Positions 1 through 6,637 of a DNA stretch of 9,220 nucleotides are shown one piece after another (position 1 is the first letter of the stretch; each line of letters begins with the position of its first letter). Made by a program: the position numbers and the translations under genes. This DNA is from CAIOZW01 sp049317725 (lineage in GTDB: Bacteria; Acidobacteriota; Blastocatellia; RBC074): positions 1-9,220 of the forward strand of contig JBMOHS010000157.1 of NCBI GenBank assembly GCA_049317725.1, given 5' to 3'. The notes under the pieces are model-generated. The model ran no database searches. It was not told where the DNA came from and worked only from the letters and a program-made list of their open reading frames with translations.

Positions 1-519
1 GATCGTACTTGGCGAGGACCACGTGTAGCGAACAATAGGGGCCTCGCCGCCACCGTGCAGGGGGGCGAGGATTCGCTCGGCAGGATGGCCGCCCATCGCA
101 TCGTAGAAGCGACGGGCGGGATGGTTCTCTTCGTAGACCCAAAGGTGGACGGGCTCGGTTGGAGCCACGAGAAGAGCCCGGTCGGCAAAGTGGGCGAGCA
201 GTTGCCGGCCAGTTCCCTGTCGTTTGAACCCGGGCAGGACGTGGAGATTGTCGATGAGGGTGCCCCAGGGCGGATCGGCATCGGGCAGGGCGAAGATGAA
301 CCCGACCGGCTGCTCCCCGTCAATCGCCAGCAGGCCGAACGCCCGCCTCGGCCACGCCTCGGCGCGGGCTTGCCAGAAGGCGGCACGATCGGCGGCCAGC
401 TCCTCTTCGAGCCAAGTGTCAGGGATGATTCCCCGATAGGCCGACGACCAACTGAGCGTGTGAAGATGGGCGAGGAGAGGGGTGTCGCTCGGGTTCACAT
501 CCCGGATCTGCAGACTCAT
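1..519 (-). CDS. GNAT family N-acetyltransferase, 3' end cut by the window edge
   Basis: The frame runs from an ATG at 519-517 to the left edge without a stop, giving 173 residues, about the usual size of a single GNAT domain, so only a short tail is probably missing. The fold is recognised from motif A around residues 92-108 (LHVLPGFKRQGTGRQLL, with the acetyl-CoA pyrophosphate loop K99-R-Q-G-T-G) and motif B around 127-144 (WVYEENHPARRFYDAMGG). Family members transfer an acetyl group from acetyl-CoA to an amine; the substrate cannot be read from the sequence. The ATG overlaps the TGA of the upstream hydrolase as ATGA, so translation is probably coupled; an AAAGGA about 12 nt upstream may help. 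It is the last visible gene of the minus-strand cluster. The fold call is firm, the substrate unknown. Confidence 0.88.
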   Translation of the reverse strand, partial: MSLQIRDVNPSDTPLLAHLHTLSWSSAYRGIIPDTWLEEELAADRAAFWQARAEAWPRRAFGLLAIDGEQPVGFIFALPDADPPWGTLIDNLHVLPGFKRQGTGRQLLAHFADRALLVAPTEPVHLWVYEENHPARRFYDAMGGHPAERILAPLHGGGEAPIVRYTWSSPSTI

Positions 520-1520
520 TGCGGGGAGGTCCTTTCCGGCGAACGATTAGGGTCTGACGGGCTTCCCTTGGCCAAGGCCAGAATCTCGGTGCGGATGCGG
601 GGCCAGACACTCGACTTTGGATCGACGACGACAAAGTGGTCAGCGTCCGGCAGGAGGACCAGTTGGGGGCTGTCCCCCTTCGCCGCAGCAGCCGTGGCAT
701 AGCTCGTTGCTTGGAGTGCGGGAACGGCCGTATCGGCCTCTCCCTGGATGAGGGTCACGGGAACGCCGAGCGGGAGCATGGCCAGAGGAGAGGTCTCGGA
801 GAGGGCCTCGACAGGCCCGCGGATGCGCGGGAGTTCAGCATCACACGCCGTTCCGGTGCGGTTCAGATCGGTCAGGCCGGCAATCGGGACGAGCCCTGCC
901 AATGGCAGCGGGTTGGCGCGGTAGAGAGGACTCTCTTTCGGGAGCTTCGCCCGCCCCCCGGCCCAGAGCGTGAGGTGGCCGCCCGCCGAGTGGCCCGTCA
1001 CCACGACCCGGCGCAGATCGAGTGGATAGTCGCGTGCGAGCTTCCGGAGGTGGTCGATCCCATCGGCGATATCGTCAAAGGTGCCCGTCCAGCCTCCTCC
1101 CTCCTCTCCCAAGCGGCGGTATTCCAGCGTCCACGTCGCGACTCCGCCAGCAGTCAGATCCGCGCTGAGATGGCCCATGTATTCATGTCCATATTCGGCC
1201 AACCAGCAACCGCCGTGGATGACGACGACGACGGGAACCGCCGATTCTGCCCGATCTTTGGGGAGGCGCAATTCTCCAAACTGCTGCGGTGCCTTGCCGT
1301 AGGCGAGTCGATGATCTGCAGGCGGCGGTGGCCGTCGCAGGATCTCGCGGGAATCGGGTCTCTCTTCGCTCATGGTCTTGGTCGCTCCTGGCCAGAGGGC
1401 GGCAGTTGGGGGAAGAAGAAGCAAAAGAAGCAGGGCGCCCCCGATGCAGAGGCTCGCCCACCCACACGAGCCAGGATGGCGCGCCCGCCATCGCCTCAGC
1501 AGACCTTCGCGAGAGGACAT
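516..1520 (-). CDS. Membrane-anchored alpha/beta hydrolase (BD-FAE / esterase-like)
   Basis: The 334-residue product has a hydrophobic segment at about residues 20-43 (leucine-rich, after an Arg-rich N terminus), read as a signal anchor or uncleaved signal peptide, so the catalytic domain likely lies outside the cytoplasm. The serine hydrolase machinery is complete: oxyanion motif HGGCW at 102-106, nucleophile elbow GHSAG at 176-180 (Ser178), acid Asp263 in QGEAD and His295 in DADHF. HGGxW with GHSAGGH is typical of the BD-FAE/esterase group, which also contains eukaryotic-type arylformamidases; the substrate is not determined. The ATG at 1520 is chosen because GGAGGG lies 9 nt upstream (1530-1535); the same frame is open 31 codons further, but that would run into the aldehyde dehydrogenase gene. 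It begins 1 nt after that gene's stop and ends in a 4-nt overlap with the GNAT gene. Confidence 0.9.
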   Translation of the reverse strand: MSSREGLLRRWRARHPGSCGWASLCIGGALLLLLLLPPTAALWPGATKTMSEERPDSREILRRPPPPADHRLAYGKAPQQFGELRLPKDRAESAVPVVVVIHGGCWLAEYGHEYMGHLSADLTAGGVATWTLEYRRLGEEGGGWTGTFDDIADGIDHLRKLARDYPLDLRRVVVTGHSAGGHLTLWAGGRAKLPKESPLYRANPLPLAGLVPIAGLTDLNRTGTACDAELPRIRGPVEALSETSPLAMLPLGVPVTLIQGEADTAVPALQATSYATAAAAKGDSPQLVLLPDADHFVVVDPKSSVWPRIRTEILALAKGSPSDPNRSPERTSPQ

Positions 1521-1521
1521 C

Positions 1522-3093
1522 TTATCCGGCCCTCCGTCCAAGCAGCCGATGCCATTTTTCACGCCAGCCGGTGGCGAAGACGAGGCCAATGACCCGGGCA
1601 AAGGCCCGTTCAAAGCGGGCCGTGTAGGGGTACCAGATCGGTTCGCGCGAGAGGCCGAACCGGTCGGTAACGATCACTTGTTGATGACAGAAGCGGCGGA
1701 TACCCTCGGCACCGTGTCGTTTGCCGATGCCACTCTGCTTGAGCCCACCCGAGGGGGCATCGGTGACACCAAACCCGACGATGACGTCGTTGACGCAGGT
1801 GATGCCCGCCTCGATCCGTGCCGCCAAGCGCTCGCCCCTCGCCCGATCACGCGTCCAGACACTCGCGTTGAGCCCATAGGGGGAGTCGTTGGCGAGGCGG
1901 AGTGCCTCTTCGGCGTCGCGGACCCGCATGATCGGCAGCGTCGGGCCGAACGTCTCCTCGGCCATGATGCGCATCGAGTGGTCGACCCCCGTCAAGACGG
2001 TCGGCTCATAGAACCGTCCGGGGAGTCCCGGGTGGAGACGACCACCCGTCAGAACAGCCGCTCCGCGCTGTCGCGCGTCCTCGACGTGGGCAGTGACAGT
2101 CTCGATCTGCCGTGGGAAGGTCATCGCCCCGACATCGACTCGGCGATCGCCGACCTCCTCCTCCGCATCCTCTCCCTGACGGAGGGCGCGCGTCCGCTCG
2201 ACAACCATCTCGATGAAGCGGTCGGCAACGGGTTCCTCGACATAGACCCGCTCGACGGAGATGCAGACCTGCCCCGCATTGGTGAAGGCCCCCCAGACGG
2301 CGGCGTTGGCCGCCCGCTCGAGATCGGCATCGCGCAAGACGACCATTGGGTCGTTCCCCCCCAGCTCAAGGCTCACCGGGATCAGCCGGCTGGCTGCCCG
2401 TTCCGCAACCTTGCGCCCCGTCGCCGTGCTGCCGGTGAAGGAGATCATGTCGACCTGGTCGATCAGGGTTGCTCCGACCTCCCCATAACCATGCACCACC
2501 TGCACCAATTCCGCAGGGTAGCCCTGCTCGCGCAGGTGTGCTTGCAGGATCTCGACCCCGCGCTGCGCAATGAGTGGCGTCCATTCCGATGGCTTGATCA
2601 GTACTGCGTTCCCAGCCATGAGGGCCGGAATCGCCTCTCCCACTGTCAGAATCAACGGGAAGTTCCACGGCGTGATAAAGCCGATCACGCCGCGCGGCTG
2701 GTAATGGACGGTGACGCGCTTCGTCACCAGCATGTGGGGAGTGATCCGGTGTGGGCGAAGAAACTTGCGACCCCGGCGTGCATAAAAGGTCAGCATGTCG
2801 CAGACATAGGCCAACTCCGTCTGGGCCTCCATCCGCGGCTTGCCATTTTCCCGGCAGAGCAGTTCGACCAACTCTTCACGATGGGCCAGAAAGGCGTTGC
2901 GCGCGGCCAACAGGACCTCGGCACGCCGCGCGGGCGGCACTGCCCGCCACGCTTGAAAAGCCGCACGGGCACGCTCGGCTGCTGCCACCACCTCGGCCGG
3001 GGTCGAGACTGGAACTGCGCCGACCCGCTCCAATGTCGCCGGACTGACAATCTCGATCACGCCTGGAGAGTCTCCAATCGTTGCTTGCGCCAT
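1522..3093 (-). CDS. NAD(P)-dependent aldehyde dehydrogenase (ALDH superfamily)
   Basis: A full-length ALDH of 523 residues, slightly long for the family (about 450-500). It oxidises an aldehyde to the carboxylate with NAD or NADP, normally in the cytoplasm. Visible hallmarks: TPWNFP at 141-146 with oxyanion Asn144, the Rossmann signature FTGSTATG at 219-226, the general base Glu243 in LELGG, the catalytic Cys277 in GQVCIS, and Glu380 in EETFGP. The position after ELGG is Asn-Asp where many relatives have Lys-Asp or Lys-Asn. After about residue 484 there is an unusual tail, with a WYPY motif, several arginines and a VIGLVFATGW stretch. Overall it looks closest to the succinate-semialdehyde/generic ALDH branches; substrate unknown. 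The ATG at 3093 has AGGAG 5 nt upstream. It lies 30 nt after the YceI gene and 1 nt before the hydrolase gene. Confidence 0.96.
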   Translation of the reverse strand: MAQATIGDSPGVIEIVSPATLERVGAVPVSTPAEVVAAAERARAAFQAWRAVPPARRAEVLLAARNAFLAHREELVELLCRENGKPRMEAQTELAYVCDMLTFYARRGRKFLRPHRITPHMLVTKRVTVHYQPRGVIGFITPWNFPLILTVGEAIPALMAGNAVLIKPSEWTPLIAQRGVEILQAHLREQGYPAELVQVVHGYGEVGATLIDQVDMISFTGSTATGRKVAERAASRLIPVSLELGGNDPMVVLRDADLERAANAAVWGAFTNAGQVCISVERVYVEEPVADRFIEMVVERTRALRQGEDAEEEVGDRRVDVGAMTFPRQIETVTAHVEDARQRGAAVLTGGRLHPGLPGRFYEPTVLTGVDHSMRIMAEETFGPTLPIMRVRDAEEALRLANDSPYGLNASVWTRDRARGERLAARIEAGITCVNDVIVGFGVTDAPSGGLKQSGIGKRHGAEGIRRFCHQQVIVTDRFGLSREPIWYPYTARFERAFARVIGLVFATGWREKWHRLLGRRAG

Positions 3094-3123
3094 CCGTTCT
3101 CCTCTCTTGCCCGATCTCGGCCG

Positions 3124-3825
3124 CTACGATCGTGCCACCAGTTGATATTCGAGGACCACGACATCCTTGACGCGAATGGTCCCCCCGGCCGTCGAGTAGG
3201 GGGCAATCCCAAACTCAGTCTGGGTGAGGGGGTAGGATCCGACGGCCCGCAACTCCTGCGGAGTCCGGGTCACCGTCACGGGCAGGCGAATGTCGCGAGT
3301 GACGCCGCGCAGGGTCAGAGATCCGGTCACCTCCACCTCGACTTGGTTGTCTTTGCGTGCAGGTCGCAGGCTGACCTCGCGCGAGCGAAACCGGATGAGG
3401 GGATAGCGGGCCGACTGGAGGACTTCGTCGTGCATCGAGCGGGTGATCTTGGCGCGATCGCTCTCCTTGACCTTCTCGTCGAGGACGACGATCGAGGCGG
3501 CGTCAATCTCCAACTCAAGACGGGCCTCAGTGTAGCGATCATCCGGGATCGTCACCTCGCCGCGGAACGATTTGACCCCCATCGTGTGGTCGTGGGCGAG
3601 GAAGCGGAGGGCCCCCGCCTTGGCGACCCGGATCCAGAAGCGGCTCTCCTGCGGAACCAAGCGAAAAGTCACTGGGGCCGGTCCCCGGGCCTCCGCTGAG
3701 CGCTCCGGTCGACCCGGCAGCGATTGCCAGAGCGGCAGAAGCAGGATCATAGCCAAGCCGGGAAGGCCCCAAGCCCTTCTCCAACGCCGCCACCGATCCG
3801 CATCCCACCGCCAAGATCGACTCAT
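3124..3825 (-). CDS. YceI family lipocalin-like protein with N-terminal signal/anchor
   Basis: 233 residues. An Arg/Trp-rich N terminus is followed by a hydrophobic segment at about 19-36, then a YceI-like domain from about residue 50. The domain is recognised by FLAHDHTMGVKSFRGEV near 75-91, the central DEKVKESDRAKITRSMHDEVL helix region at 116-136, the YPLIRFRS strand at 141-148 and SLTLRGVTRDIRLPV near 169-183. YceI proteins form an extended beta-barrel that binds a long isoprenoid or amphiphile in the periplasm; the ligand here is unknown. The ATG at 3825 is chosen because AAGGAGG lies 7 nt upstream (3833-3839). A GTG at 3858 would add 11 residues and overlap the ATL stop as GTGA, but places this strong Shine-Dalgarno inside the gene. 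It ends with TAG 30 nt before the aldehyde dehydrogenase start. Confidence 0.92.
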   Translation of the reverse strand: MSRSWRWDADRWRRWRRAWGLPGLAMILLLPLWQSLPGRPERSAEARGPAPVTFRLVPQESRFWIRVAKAGALRFLAHDHTMGVKSFRGEVTIPDDRYTEARLELEIDAASIVVLDEKVKESDRAKITRSMHDEVLQSARYPLIRFRSREVSLRPARKDNQVEVEVTGSLTLRGVTRDIRLPVTVTRTPQELRAVGSYPLTQTEFGIAPYSTAGGTIRVKDVVVLEYQLVARS

Positions 3826-3832
3826 CCCGATG

Positions 3833-3839
3833 CCTCCTT
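3833..3839 (-). promoter_or_regulatory. Ribosome binding site that sets the YceI start
   Basis: The minus-strand message reads AAGGAGG, 7 nt before the ATG at 3825. This favours that ATG over the GTG at 3858, which overlaps the upstream stop codon but has no comparable site. Confidence 0.75.
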
Positions 3840-3854
3840 CGTCACCCTTGCGCG

Positions 3855-4319
3855 TCACAGGTCCTTCCCCCAGCCACCGTCCAGTTGCGCGAGGTCCTCC
3901 TCCGGGGGAGACCAGCGATAGTCGTCGATGCGGCAGCGCCCCTTCTCATCGAACTGGACGCCCTCCATCTCGAGGAGTCGCTGCTGGAGGTCGGGCGGTT
4001 GGGTCAGGCCAGCCGTCGAGCAGCCCCCTTGCGCGTTGATGACCCGGTGCCAGGGGATCTGCCGCTCATCCTGCGGTGTCGCGTGCATGACATTGCCAAT
4101 CGCCCGCGCATCGTACCCCTCTCCCAAGAGACGAGCGAGCTGACCGTAGCTCATGACGTACCCCGGGGGAATCCGCAGGACCAGGGCATAGACCCGCTCC
4201 CGATACCCCGGTTGCAGGCGGGGCTTCTCTGGCGATGGCCGCTTCCGCTGCACTTGCTGCTCCTCCTCGTCCCTCACCCCTCGCCCCTGATCCCTCGCCC
4301 CTCGCCCCTCGCCTCTCAT
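3855..4319 (-). CDS. Alkyltransferase-like (ATL) protein, MGMT homologue lacking the acceptor cysteine
   Basis: The domain matches the DNA-binding/methyltransferase domain of O6-alkylguanine-DNA alkyltransferases: RIPPGYVMSYGQLARLLG at 49-66 (Tyr58), the arginine finger Arg72 in DARAIGN, and the active-site region IPWHRVINAQGG at 88-99. The acceptor site PCHR is PWHR here (Trp90), the hallmark of ATL proteins. These bind and flip O6-alkylguanine without repairing it and hand the lesion to nucleotide excision repair. Coordinates use the ATG at 4319, which overlaps the DinB stop as ATGA and gives 154 residues. The first 22 residues are then encoded by a heptanucleotide repeat (MRGEGRG-ARDQGRG-VRDEEEQ). 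A GTG at 4253, with AGGAGG 8 nt upstream, would give 132 residues, close to the roughly 129 of E. coli ATL, and is a serious alternative. Function is confident, start is not. Confidence 0.92.
   Translation of the reverse strand: MRGEGRGARDQGRGVRDEEEQQVQRKRPSPEKPRLQPGYRERVYALVLRIPPGYVMSYGQLARLLGEGYDARAIGNVMHATPQDERQIPWHRVINAQGGCSTAGLTQPPDLQQRLLEMEGVQFDEKGRCRIDDYRWSPPEEDLAQLDGGWGKDL
4262..4267 (-). promoter_or_regulatory. Candidate ribosome binding site for an alternative GTG start of the ATL gene
   Basis: AGGAGG on the minus strand lies 8 nt before a GTG at 4253-4251 that is in frame with the ATL gene. If used, the gene would lack the repeat-encoded N terminus and a 62-nt gap would separate it from DinB. 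The site sits beside purine-rich repeat units that also resemble Shine-Dalgarno sequences, so chance resemblance is possible. Confidence 0.45.
4264..4319. repeat. Heptanucleotide tandem repeat, consensus CCCTCGC (GCGAGGG on the minus strand)
   Basis: Read in steps of seven from 4264 the units are tcctcgt, ccctcac, ccctcgc, ccctgat, ccctcgc, ccctcgc, ccctcgc, ctctcat: four perfect units, the rest degenerate, all in register. The last unit contains both the ATL start codon (cat, 4317-4319) and the DinB stop (tca, 4316-4318). As 7 is not a multiple of 3, the encoded peptide repeats every seven residues, and gain or loss of one unit would shift the frame of an ATL read from 4319. Confidence 0.85.
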
Positions 4320-4774
4320 CCAAAGAGGGCAGGGACCTCGCACCCCAGCATCCGGAGATAGACATAGAGCTGACCACGATGATGGATCTCGTGCTCCAGG
4401 GCGAGCGTCAGCAGGGCCAGTCGTGGCATGGTCGATTGTGGACCAAAGGGGGTGATCGTCTCTTCCCACGCCTCTGCGGGGAGCGCCCGCACCCTCTCGA
4501 TCGCCGCGGCATGCGAGGCCCCATAAGCGGCCAGCAACTCGGCCGTGTTGGTATAGCTCGGAAACTCTGACGGATAGGTGCCACTCACTACCGCGTCGGC
4601 CAAGCCCATCTCCGCTTGATAGAGATGGTTCATCAATCCGCCAAGCGTCATCGCCGAGTCGGTCGGTTTCCAGTCATACTGGTCATCCGGCGCCACCTTC
4701 ATCAGGCGAAGCGTCTGTTTGTGGATTCGCTCCCAATTGCTGAGGGATTGCTCGAGCGCGTTTGGAATGGCCAT
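4316..4774 (-). CDS. DinB-family (DinB/YfiT-like) metal-binding four-helix protein
   Basis: 152 residues, the normal length for the family. The metal triad appears as His50 in LMNHLYQAE and His128 and His132 in EHEIHHRGQ, the last helix carrying the typical H-x3-H-R-G-Q pattern. The DinB superfamily includes damage-inducible proteins of unknown function as well as bacillithiol-, mycothiol- and glutathione-dependent transferases, so a role in thiol or electrophile chemistry is plausible but not shown. The start is clear: AAAGGAG lies 5 nt before the ATG (4780-4786). Its TGA overlaps the ATL ATG at 4319 as ATGA. It follows the cyclase gene after 87 nt, in the same frame. The family call is firm, the reaction unknown. 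Confidence 0.9.
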   Translation of the reverse strand: MAIPNALEQSLSNWERIHKQTLRLMKVAPDDQYDWKPTDSAMTLGGLMNHLYQAEMGLADAVVSGTYPSEFPSYTNTAELLAAYGASHAAAIERVRALPAEAWEETITPFGPQSTMPRLALLTLALEHEIHHRGQLYVYLRMLGCEVPALFG

Positions 4775-4813
4775 GACAACTCCTTTGTGATTCTCTGATC
4801 GTTGCGAAGAAGA

Positions 4814-4853
4814 GGGGCGAGAGGGTCGACGATCGAGGACCGATTCTCTCCCC
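4814..4853 (-). other. Imperfect stem-loop between the cyclase and DinB genes
   Basis: On the minus-strand message a 5' arm GGG-GAGAG-(bulge AATC)-GGTC can pair with GACC-CTCTC-(bulge G)-CCC around a 10-nt loop, about 12 base pairs in all. It begins 8 nt after the cyclase TGA. The following bases (TCTTCTTCG) are not a real U-run, so an intrinsic terminator is doubtful; a weak attenuator, an RNA processing or stabilising hairpin, or chance are the alternatives. Confidence 0.4.
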
Positions 4854-4861
4854 AGGAAAAA

Positions 4862-5491
4862 TCAGGACTGGCGCAGAACGACCCGGGCTGGCGCGCCGTC
4901 TCCGCCATCGATCCGCAGGGGCAGGCAGAAGAGGTCGTAGTCGCCAGCCGGGACTTCGCGCAGATCGAGCCCCTCAACGATGACGACATCACCGGCGAGC
5001 AGCGTCCGATGGGTCACCGGCTCTTCGAAGTCGAACTTCTCAACCGAGAGGTAGTCGATGCCCACCAGGCAGACCCCACGCTCGACGAGCAGGCGCGCCG
5101 CGTCGGCTTCCAGATGGACATATTCCCGGTGAAAGGTTGGGTCTGCTGGCCAGAAGCGCCCATTCTTCGTCTTGAAGAGGAGGCGGGAGACCCCTTCCCA
5201 CGGGGCTTTCGCCAACCAAGCGGCATCGATGACATCGACCTCCCCCGTCTCCATCACTCGGCAGGGCCCAATCAGACTGGGCAGGGACAACTGATCTATC
5301 GTTCGGCCCCCGCGGAGGAAATGGGCGGGGGGATCGATGTGGGTTCCAATGTGGGTCGTCAAACTGAGATGGGAGACCGAGACGCCATCACCCGCCTCGA
5401 ACGATTGGACCGGCGTGACCTTGACCGGCAGGTCGCCCGGATAGACGGGAAGACGGTTCGAGATCGGGACGGTGATATCGTAAAATCTCAT
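4862..5491 (-). CDS. Cyclase-family metal-dependent hydrolase, KynB (arylformamidase)-like
   Basis: 209 residues, the typical length of bacterial kynurenine formamidase. The metal-binding signature H-x-G-T-H-x-D-x-P-x-H is intact (His47, His51, Asp53, His57), and the second cluster is present as His161 (VTHRTLL) and Glu173 (IVEGLDL). The C terminus, LPLRIDGGDGAPARVVL, is also KynB-like. KynB hydrolyses N-formylkynurenine to kynurenine and formate, but the same family includes isatin hydrolases and polyketide-type cyclases. No other kynurenine gene (kynA or kynU) is visible in the window, so the substrate is left open. A GAGG lies 7 nt before the ATG. This is the first gene of the minus-strand cluster, about 45 nt downstream of the likely transcription start from the promoter at 5541-5570. 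Confidence 0.92.
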   Translation of the reverse strand: MRFYDITVPISNRLPVYPGDLPVKVTPVQSFEAGDGVSVSHLSLTTHIGTHIDPPAHFLRGGRTIDQLSLPSLIGPCRVMETGEVDVIDAAWLAKAPWEGVSRLLFKTKNGRFWPADPTFHREYVHLEADAARLLVERGVCLVGIDYLSVEKFDFEEPVTHRTLLAGDVVIVEGLDLREVPAGDYDLFCLPLRIDGGDGAPARVVLRQS

Positions 5492-5768
5492 TCGCGAACC
5501 TCATTCGCCTCTCTTGGCAGACCGAACGGACTGAAAGTCGAATATTGAATGGGCCCCGCACGATTGTCAATCAGGCCTTCCCAGCCGCCCCCATTCGCGC
5601 AATCGGAAGGGACGGAGAGCGGCGATTTTTGCTTTCCAACGGATTGGAGTAGACTGGCAATTTATGCGGGGAGTCGGCCAAGTCACCGATGATGGGTACG
5701 GGAGGGCCCGGCCTTGATCAACGACACGTCCCCCCGCTCCCAGCAGCAGCGAGGCACTTGGTATTGTC
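5492..5768. other. Divergent intergenic region between the cyclase and cysQ genes
   Basis: 277 nt with no convincing gene. It holds a strong minus-strand promoter (listed separately). On the plus strand only a weak promoter candidate is seen: TTGCTT at 5629-5634 and TAGACT at 5650-5655, with a short 15-nt spacer. A 17-codon ORF beginning at the ATG at 5663 has no ribosome binding site and is not called. No terminator, tRNA or riboswitch fold was recognised. Confidence 0.6.
5541..5570 (-). promoter_or_regulatory. Sigma70-type promoter for the minus-strand gene cluster
   Basis: On the minus strand the -35 box is a perfect TTGACA (5570-5565), followed by an 18-nt spacer and a -10 box AATATT (5546-5541, 4 of 6 matches). 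It lies 50 nt upstream of the cyclase ATG, in one of the few AT-rich spots of the region. Transcription would begin near 5533 and could cover the whole seven-gene run. Confidence 0.65.
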
Positions 5769-6602
5769 ATGATCACGCCCCCCCTGGAACTTGAGCTTGA
5801 GGTAGCGCGGAGGCTGGCGCGGGAAGCTGGACAGATTCTTCTCGAATACTACCAGCAACCGACGACGGTCGAATGGAAAGGGGAGGACGACCCAGTGACA
5901 GCGGCCGACCGCGCCGCCAGCCGGCACCTTGTCGACGGCCTCTCCCGCCTCTTCCCCGGGGATGGGATCCTCTCGGAAGAGGCCCCGGACGATGGCTCGC
6001 GCCTGACGCACGATCGGGTCTGGATGATCGACCCGATGGACGGAACCAAGCAGTTCATCGAGCGGATTCCAGAATTCTCGGTCCAGATCGGTCTGACGAT
6101 CGCCGGGGTCCCCCAGCTCGGGGTGGTCTACCATGCGGCGGTCGATCGGCTCTTCTTCTCGACTGTCGGGCGAGGAGCGTTCGTCGAGGAGGCGTTGACG
6201 ACCAAGCGACTGCAGGTCGACTCCGAACGCCTGCCCGCGCGGATGTCGTCGGCGATGAGCCGCTCGCACAACAGCCCCGTCGTCAACGAGATCATGGCCC
6301 GCCTTGGCATTCCCAACATCGTTCAATCTGGCAGCGTCGGACTGAAGATGGGGATGCTCGCCGAGGGCCGAGCTCACCTCTACCTTCACCCCGCGCAGCA
6401 GACCAACCTCTGGGACACCTGTGCCCCGGAAGCGATTCTTCGGGAAGCTGGCGGAACGATTACCGATCTCGAGGGAGCCCCCCTCGACTATCTTGGGCAA
6501 GGGGTACGCAACCTGCGGGGCATTGTCGCGAGCAATGGGACCATCCACCAGCAGATTCTCGAACTGACCCGGAAGATCCTGCCGCGGGAGACGTCCAAGT
6601 GA
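5769..6602 (+). CDS. cysQ: CysQ-like 3'(2'),5'-bisphosphate nucleotidase (inositol monophosphatase superfamily)
   Basis: 277 residues, full length. The Li-sensitive phosphatase signature is complete: DPVTAAD at 41-47, LSEE at 68-71 (metal ligands Glu70/Glu71), DPMDGTKQFIE at 88-98 (Asp88, Asp91) and WDTCAPEAILREAGG at 215-229 (Asp216). DGTKxF together with WDTCAPEA points to the CysQ/pAp phosphatase branch rather than inositol monophosphatase, whose usual form is DGTxNF. CysQ removes the 3'-phosphate from adenosine 3',5'-bisphosphate, a by-product of sulfate activation, in the cytoplasm with Mg2+. The ATG at 5769 is the first possible start after an in-frame stop at 5715-5717. Its ribosome binding site is poor (GAGG about 14 nt upstream), so expression may be low. 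selA follows on the same strand. Substrate within the family is inferred. Confidence 0.88.
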   Translation: MITPPLELELEVARRLAREAGQILLEYYQQPTTVEWKGEDDPVTAADRAASRHLVDGLSRLFPGDGILSEEAPDDGSRLTHDRVWMIDPMDGTKQFIERIPEFSVQIGLTIAGVPQLGVVYHAAVDRLFFSTVGRGAFVEEALTTKRLQVDSERLPARMSSAMSRSHNSPVVNEIMARLGIPNIVQSGSVGLKMGMLAEGRAHLYLHPAQQTNLWDTCAPEAILREAGGTITDLEGAPLDYLGQGVRNLRGIVASNGTIHQQILELTRKILPRETSK

Positions 6603-6637
6603 TGCGGCGCCCGCCTTCGCCCCCTCTGTGACTGTGG

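Noticed and set aside
55..1592. Plus-strand frames opposite the GNAT and hydrolase genes
   Set aside because: The minus-strand reading gives clear GNAT and alpha/beta hydrolase motifs; the plus-strand products resemble nothing.
2142..2151. HIP1-like palindrome GGCGATCGCC (a second GCGATCGC at 3454-3461)
   Set aside because: Only two copies, both inside coding sequence; too few to suggest the cyanobacterial-style HIP1 enrichment.
1372..3699. A 775-codon open frame on the plus strand across the aldehyde dehydrogenase and YceI genes
   Set aside because: It is antisense to two well-supported genes, shows no family resemblance, and is the kind of long shadow frame produced by GC-rich third positions.
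5700..5745. GGGAG...CTCCC pairing in the cysQ leader
   Set aside because: The stem is short and interrupted, the loop is large, and no known riboswitch core was recognised.
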